A program made the position numbers and the translations under genes. Positions 19,940 to 22,021 of a stretch of DNA of 22,021 nt are shown piece after piece. The notes beneath the pieces were generated by a model. The model was not told the DNA's origin. It searched no databases and saw only the letters and a program-made list of their open reading frames with translations. Source of the stretch: a virus. The number at the start of each line of letters is the position of its first letter. Within the stretch, counting starts at the first letter, position 1. Where the stretch lies: IMG/VR virus record IMGVR_UViG_3300030451_004628, positions 1 through 22,021 of that record; one strand, 5' to 3'.

Positions 19940-20143
19940 TTAAAGTTTTATTAATTGATTTTCTAATTTCTTAATACAAATATTGCATAAATTATAATAA
20001 ATATCATTATTAAAAAATTGAGATGTATTATAATTATCTTCGGAATGTTTCCAATCTAAAATATGATAATTACTTTTATTTTCACATTTTTTACATTTAG
20101 AATTTGTGTTACTGCACATTATTTCTATTCTTTGAATCTCCAT
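19940..20143 (-). CDS. 67-residue zinc-site miniprotein
   Basis: The ATG at 20143 follows AGAAAGGATAACTTATA. The product MEIQRIEIMCSNTNSKCKKC continues through an aromatic and Asn-rich middle to YNLCNICIKKLENQL, giving CKKC and CNIC pairs about 36 residues apart with H27 and H33 between. This would support a zinc-binding fold. It is the second such miniprotein in the accessory block. Function unknown. Confidence 0.6.
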   Translation of the reverse strand: MEIQRIEIMCSNTNSKCKKCENKSNYHILDWKHSEDNYNTSQFFNNDIYYNLCNICIKKLENQLIKL

Positions 20144-20149
20144 TATAAG

Positions 20150-20169
20150 TTATCCTTTCTATTTTATAA
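20150..20169 (-). repeat. Recurring leader module, copy 4
   Basis: TTATAAAATAGAAAGGATAA on the minus strand, one extra A relative to the best copy. It begins at the base after the stop codon of the 112-residue gene and holds the ribosome site of the 67-residue gene. Confidence 0.6.
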
Positions 20170-20508
20170 TTAATTTTGTTCTAAATATTCTTTGTTTTTT
20201 ATTGCTTTATACATAGTCAATAATTGCATTTCTTGCTTATTAATTGTAAAGTTTTTTGATTTGATGTTAAGATCAACTAAATCATTAAATTTTAAATTTT
20301 TAGCTAAATTATAATTATTAATAAAGTCAATTTGATTTTTATTTAGTAATGTTTTTATATGATTGTAATAAATTGGATATATAATATTACAATCTTGTTT
20401 TTGTAATATTGCTTGTAAATTCATATTAGTAAACTTTTTATTAGCTTTTAATATCAATTTTGCTTTATATCCTTCATTGATTAAATTATTTAATTTTGTT
20501 TTATTCAT
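20170..20508 (-). CDS. 112-residue Lys/Asn-rich protein
   Basis: The ATG at 20508 follows TTATAAATTGAAAGGATAATTTTAAA. The product begins MNKTKLNNLINEGYKAKLIL and is helical and basic throughout with many Asn, Lys and Ile residues (FINNYNLAKNLKFNDLVDLN). Extreme AT content shapes its composition, so domain recognition is poor. A helix-turn-helix is possible near INKQEMQLLTMYKAIKNKEY but not convincing. Confidence 0.55.
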   Translation of the reverse strand: MNKTKLNNLINEGYKAKLILKANKKFTNMNLQAILQKQDCNIIYPIYYNHIKTLLNKNQIDFINNYNLAKNLKFNDLVDLNIKSKNFTINKQEMQLLTMYKAIKNKEYLEQN

Positions 20509-20515
20509 TTTAAAA

Positions 20516-20534
20516 TTATCCTTTCAATTTATAA
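20516..20534 (-). repeat. Recurring leader module, copy 5
   Basis: TTATAAATTGAAAGGATAA on the minus strand. The upstream membrane-protein gene ends within it (TAA at 20529-20531) and it provides the ribosome site of the 112-residue gene. Confidence 0.6.
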
Positions 20535-20675
20535 GAAATATCTTTTGTTAGTGTCAAGCTTGTAAGCGATGCCAAAACATATTATCGCAATAGGATAAAC
20601 TATTAAATGTTCTGAACCACTCAAAGCAATTAAGAAAAATATTGTTAATAGTGTTTTAATTATTAAGTGTTTCAT
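20529..20675 (-). CDS. 48-residue two-helix membrane miniprotein
   Basis: The ATG at 20675 follows AGAAAGGCATAAA and the frame ends at TAA 20529-20531. The product begins MKHLIIKTLLTIFFLIALSG (first membrane segment), has a short polar turn (SEHL) and a second hydrophobic segment (IVYPIAIICFGIAY) before a basic end (KLDTNKRYFL). This hairpin topology suits a small holin or inner-membrane inhibitor, but its early-side location argues against classic lysis timing. Balanced codons and a clear ribosome site support it. Confidence 0.6.
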   Translation of the reverse strand: MKHLIIKTLLTIFFLIALSGSEHLIVYPIAIICFGIAYKLDTNKRYFL

Positions 20676-20676
20676 T

Positions 20677-20808
20677 TTATGCCTTTCTAAATATGTTTTT
20701 AAGCTTGTAATAATACTTTTTTAATGTGTATATAATTAAACTTTCTTTATCTTGTAATAAGTTGTATTTATCCGATAAAATAAACATTTCTAATTCTTTT
20801 TTATTCAT
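20677..20808 (-). CDS. 43-residue basic protein
   Basis: The ATG at 20808 follows AAGAAAGGATTAAATCA. The frame ends at TAA 20677-20679, one base before the membrane miniprotein's ATG. The product begins MNKKELEMFILSDKYNLLQD and ends KKYYYKLKNIFRKA, a charged helical peptide with a basic aromatic tail. No family recognised. Confidence 0.5.
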   Translation of the reverse strand: MNKKELEMFILSDKYNLLQDKESLIIYTLKKYYYKLKNIFRKA

Positions 20809-20824
20809 TGATTTAATCCTTTCT

Positions 20825-21154
20825 TTATTTACCTAATTGCATTAATTCATCAATTAATTCATCATTAATAGTGTTTAATGACTGAATGCCAAAAAGAGAA
20901 ACTAAAGTTTTTTGTGCATAACCATAAGAACAATTATATTGCTCGGCTATAATTGAAACATAATTAAATATTACAAATTGAATTAATTTCTTTTTATTTG
21001 TTTCTTTTTGCATTTCTAAACTTTTTAAATAATCTTTTTCTGAAAAATCACCATATATGAAATGCCTCCACAAATTGAATCCAAAGTCAGTTAATTTGTT
21101 ATTAAAATAACCTTTTTGTAATATGTCTTGTTTTATTTGTTCTTTAATAGTCAT
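20825..21154 (-). CDS. 109-residue protein, first gene of the leftward accessory operon
   Basis: The start is placed at the ATG at 21154, nine nt after GAAAGGA; an ATG at 21172 lacks a ribosome site. The product begins MTIKEQIKQDILQKGYFNNK, with a helical N-terminal half and an aromatic middle (FGFNLWRHFIYGDFSEKDYL). The C-terminal half contains IAEQYNCSYGYAQKTLVSLF, a helix-turn-helix-like segment. As the promoter-proximal gene it may be a regulator or early anti-host protein. Function not recognised. Confidence 0.6.
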   Translation of the reverse strand: MTIKEQIKQDILQKGYFNNKLTDFGFNLWRHFIYGDFSEKDYLKSLEMQKETNKKKLIQFVIFNYVSIIAEQYNCSYGYAQKTLVSLFGIQSLNTINDELIDELMQLGK

Positions 21155-21186
21155 TGTTTTAAGTCCTTTCATTTATTGTTATTTTT

Positions 21187-21192
21187 ATTATA
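21187..21192 (-). promoter_or_regulatory. Leftward promoter candidate (-10 box)
   Basis: A perfect TATAAT lies on the minus strand at 21187-21192 with TG three to four bases upstream. No good -35 hexamer is at normal spacing, so it may depend on an activator or phage factor. A start near 21180 would leave a leader of about 26 nt before the ATG at 21154 of the first accessory gene. Confidence 0.4.
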
Positions 21193-21501
21193 TACATAAG
21201 TTAAATAATAAATATATATATAAAGCAACTTTTTTTTAAATAAAACTTTATTTTTTTATTTTTATGACGTGAAAAAAGTTTAATAAATAGCTAAAATGCG
21301 ACGGCATTAATGCAACTTCTTATATATAACACAATAAACAATAATAATTCATTTTAAATAGCTTTTTAAGCGTTTTAAATATCTTTTAATATATCTTTTT
21401 AAATGTCTTTATTTACTTTTTAAAATGTGTTTATTTAGTACGATCGCTCCACTTATAATTGCAAGTAATTTGTCTATTTTTTTAATTTGTATGGTTAAAG
21501 T
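21193..21501. other. Very AT-rich non-coding control region
   Basis: No ORF with a ribosome site is visible on either strand. The stretch is nearly all A and T, with a perfect GCATTAATGC palindrome at 21304-21313, a repeated CTTTTTAA family at 21361-21437 and one GC-rich patch (GTACGATCGCTCCAC, about 21438-21452). The region lies between leftward and rightward operons, the normal place for promoters, an origin and packaging signals. Confidence 0.5.
21361..21437 (+). repeat. Tandem 21-22 bp repeats with CTTTT(T)AA core
   Basis: CTTTTTAAATGTCTTTATTTA (21395-21415) is followed immediately by a copy (21416-21437) with one inserted A and one C-to-G change. The core CTTTT(T)AA also occurs at 21362-21369 and 21383-21389. 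Spacings of 21, 12 and 21 bp are close to whole helical turns. This is iteron-like or DNA-unwinding-element-like, but low-complexity DNA makes chance repeats common. Confidence 0.5.
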
Positions 21502-21516
21502 ATCACTTTAAGTGAT
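21502..21516. promoter_or_regulatory. 15-bp palindrome, operator candidate
   Basis: ATCACTT T AAGTGAT is a perfect 7-1-7 inverted repeat, the size of a dimeric repressor site. It lies about 200 bp upstream of the small-terminase-like gene. No matching repressor can be named in the window. Confidence 0.55.
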
Positions 21517-21536
21517 CCAGGTAACTCAATTTATGG

Positions 21537-21576
21537 TAAGTAAGTGTTTACTTGCTAAGTAAGTGAGTATTTACTC
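21537..21576. promoter_or_regulatory. Direct and inverted repeats (AAGTAAGTG), operator or packaging-site candidate
   Basis: TAAGTAAGTG occurs at 21537-21546 and 21556-21565, 19 bp apart. The first copy forms the dyad AAGTAA-GTGT-TTACTT (21538-21553). The second is followed by GAGTA-TT-TACTC (21565-21576). Such paired dyads suit cooperative protein binding, as in operators or small-terminase recognition sites beside cos or pac. Confidence 0.5.
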
Positions 21577-21581
21577 CAGGA

Positions 21582-21598
21582 TCGTGCATTTCGTGCAT
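21582..21598. repeat. Tandem 9-bp direct repeat
   Basis: TCGTGCATT is followed directly by TCGTGCATA-like sequence (TCGTGCAT at 21591-21598). This and the following GGGGCGTATAGGC (about 21600-21612) are notably GC-rich for the region, a feature to weigh when looking for the cohesive-end or packaging site. Confidence 0.45.
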
Positions 21599-21679
21599 AG
21601 GGGCGTATAGGCAAAAAAGGTATTGGAGAGATACCAAAACTCACAAATATGTCAAAATGAGTCAAGTCCTTAAAACAAG

Positions 21680-21709
21680 TTGTAATTTTGTCAAAAAAAA
21701 TTCTATATT
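21680..21709 (+). promoter_or_regulatory. Rightward promoter candidate, possibly leaderless
   Basis: TATATT (21704-21709) lies 18 bp after TTGTAA (21680-21685). A normal start about 6-7 nt beyond the -10 box would fall at the ATG (21715) itself, and there is no ribosome site before that ATG. Leaderless initiation is therefore possible; alternatively a distant promoter reads through. Confidence 0.35.
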
Positions 21710-21714
21710 TGACT

Positions 21715-22021
21715 ATGCCTAAATTAATTAAAAAAGAAGTTAAAGATAGAGCTATGCAAATGTTGGCTGAAGAACCTAATGCGTCTTTGGCGGCAGTTGC
21801 AGATGCTTGTGGTATTGGAATTACTACGCTTAAGACCTGGAAGAATGATGCAGGTTTTAATGAAGCTGTGTATACTAAGTATATGAGTACATCAGGTTTT
21901 AAGATGACGCAGGTTATGGATGCCGCGTTTAGAGAAGCTAAGCTAGGTAACGTATCTGCTATGAGGTTATGGGCAGAAATGTCAGGTAAGCTTGTTAAGC
22001 GTATTAGTATCAAGAATGAAA
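21715..22021 (+). CDS. Terminase small subunit-like protein (3' end outside window)
   Basis: The visible 102 residues start MPKLIKKEVKDRAMQMLAEE. A helix-turn-helix follows (ASLAAVADACGIGITTLKTW, about residues 23-42), then helices with MDAAFREAKLGNVSAMRLWA and the segment EMSGKLVKRISI. Helix-turn-helix plus a 'G-N-x-x-A-x-x-L-W-x-E-x-x-G-K' helix is the pattern of phBC6A51-type small terminases, which bind the packaging site. It is the first rightward gene after the control region, the expected place before the large terminase. The frame is open upstream to 21661, but ATG 21715 fits the family N-terminus. Confidence 0.7.
   Translation, partial: MPKLIKKEVKDRAMQMLAEEPNASLAAVADACGIGITTLKTWKNDAGFNEAVYTKYMSTSGFKMTQVMDAAFREAKLGNVSAMRLWAEMSGKLVKRISIKNE

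Noticed and set aside
21555-22013. 152-codon minus-strand frame at the right edge
   Set aside because: It lies opposite the small-terminase-like gene and the operator cluster, with no domain and no ribosome site; treated as a shadow.
1-22021. CRISPR arrays, insertion sequences, integrase, rRNA
   Set aside because: No regularly spaced 25-40 bp repeats, transposase or integrase motifs, terminal inverted repeats with target duplication, or rRNA-like sequence were seen.

Overview
The window is a stretch of an AT-rich, double-stranded DNA tailed phage with a long, apparently non-contractile tail (siphovirus-like). A tail-tube gene, a two-frame tail-assembly-chaperone locus, a tape measure with a glycine-rich C-terminal end and a large tail-tip protein follow each other in the usual order, with no sheath gene. 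The style (low GC, AGA arginine codons, tiny lysine/arginine-rich ORFs, tail proteins beginning MAKYQNVGTPRFYVD) resembles uncultured marine phages. Strong AAGGA/AGGAG ribosome binding sites argue for a host that uses Shine-Dalgarno initiation. The host cannot be named from sequence alone. No integrase, lysis gene, capsid, portal or large terminase is visible.

Layout: 1-11731, plus strand, late structural operon: the end of a virion protein, five tiny basic proteins (350-1299), a connector-like protein, a tail-terminator-like protein, the tail tube, a G/GT-type chaperone pair with a probable -1 frameshift, the tape measure, a 1108-residue tail hub/tip protein ending in a dockerin-like calcium domain, and two more tail-associated proteins. 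Many stops and starts overlap as TAATG or ATGA, so translation is probably coupled.

11709-17939, minus strand, early/replication-recombination block: NinB-like, HNH endonuclease, DNA cytosine-C5 methyltransferase, Hjc-like resolvase, a structured non-coding segment (14205-14309), zinc-ribbon proteins, a PD-(D/E)XK-like nuclease next to an MT-A70 adenine methyltransferase, a replication initiator/loader-like protein with internal 11-bp repeats, a small DUF736-like protein with an SSB-like tail, an ERF single-strand annealing protein, and a ribbon-helix-helix regulator. The two operon fronts meet tail to tail with a 23-nt overlap.

17951-21154, minus strand, accessory block: thirteen very AT-rich small genes, mostly without recognisable homology, separated by a recurring leader module (TTATAAATAGAAAGGATAA-like). 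These include two zinc-binding miniproteins and two tiny membrane proteins. 21155-21714 is a non-coding control region with AT-rich tandem repeats, operator-like palindromes and a leftward promoter. It lies just before a rightward small-terminase-like gene (21715 to the window end), where a cos or pac site and an origin would be expected. If the genome is circular or circularly permuted, the missing terminase, portal and capsid genes should lie between the right edge and the left edge of this window.
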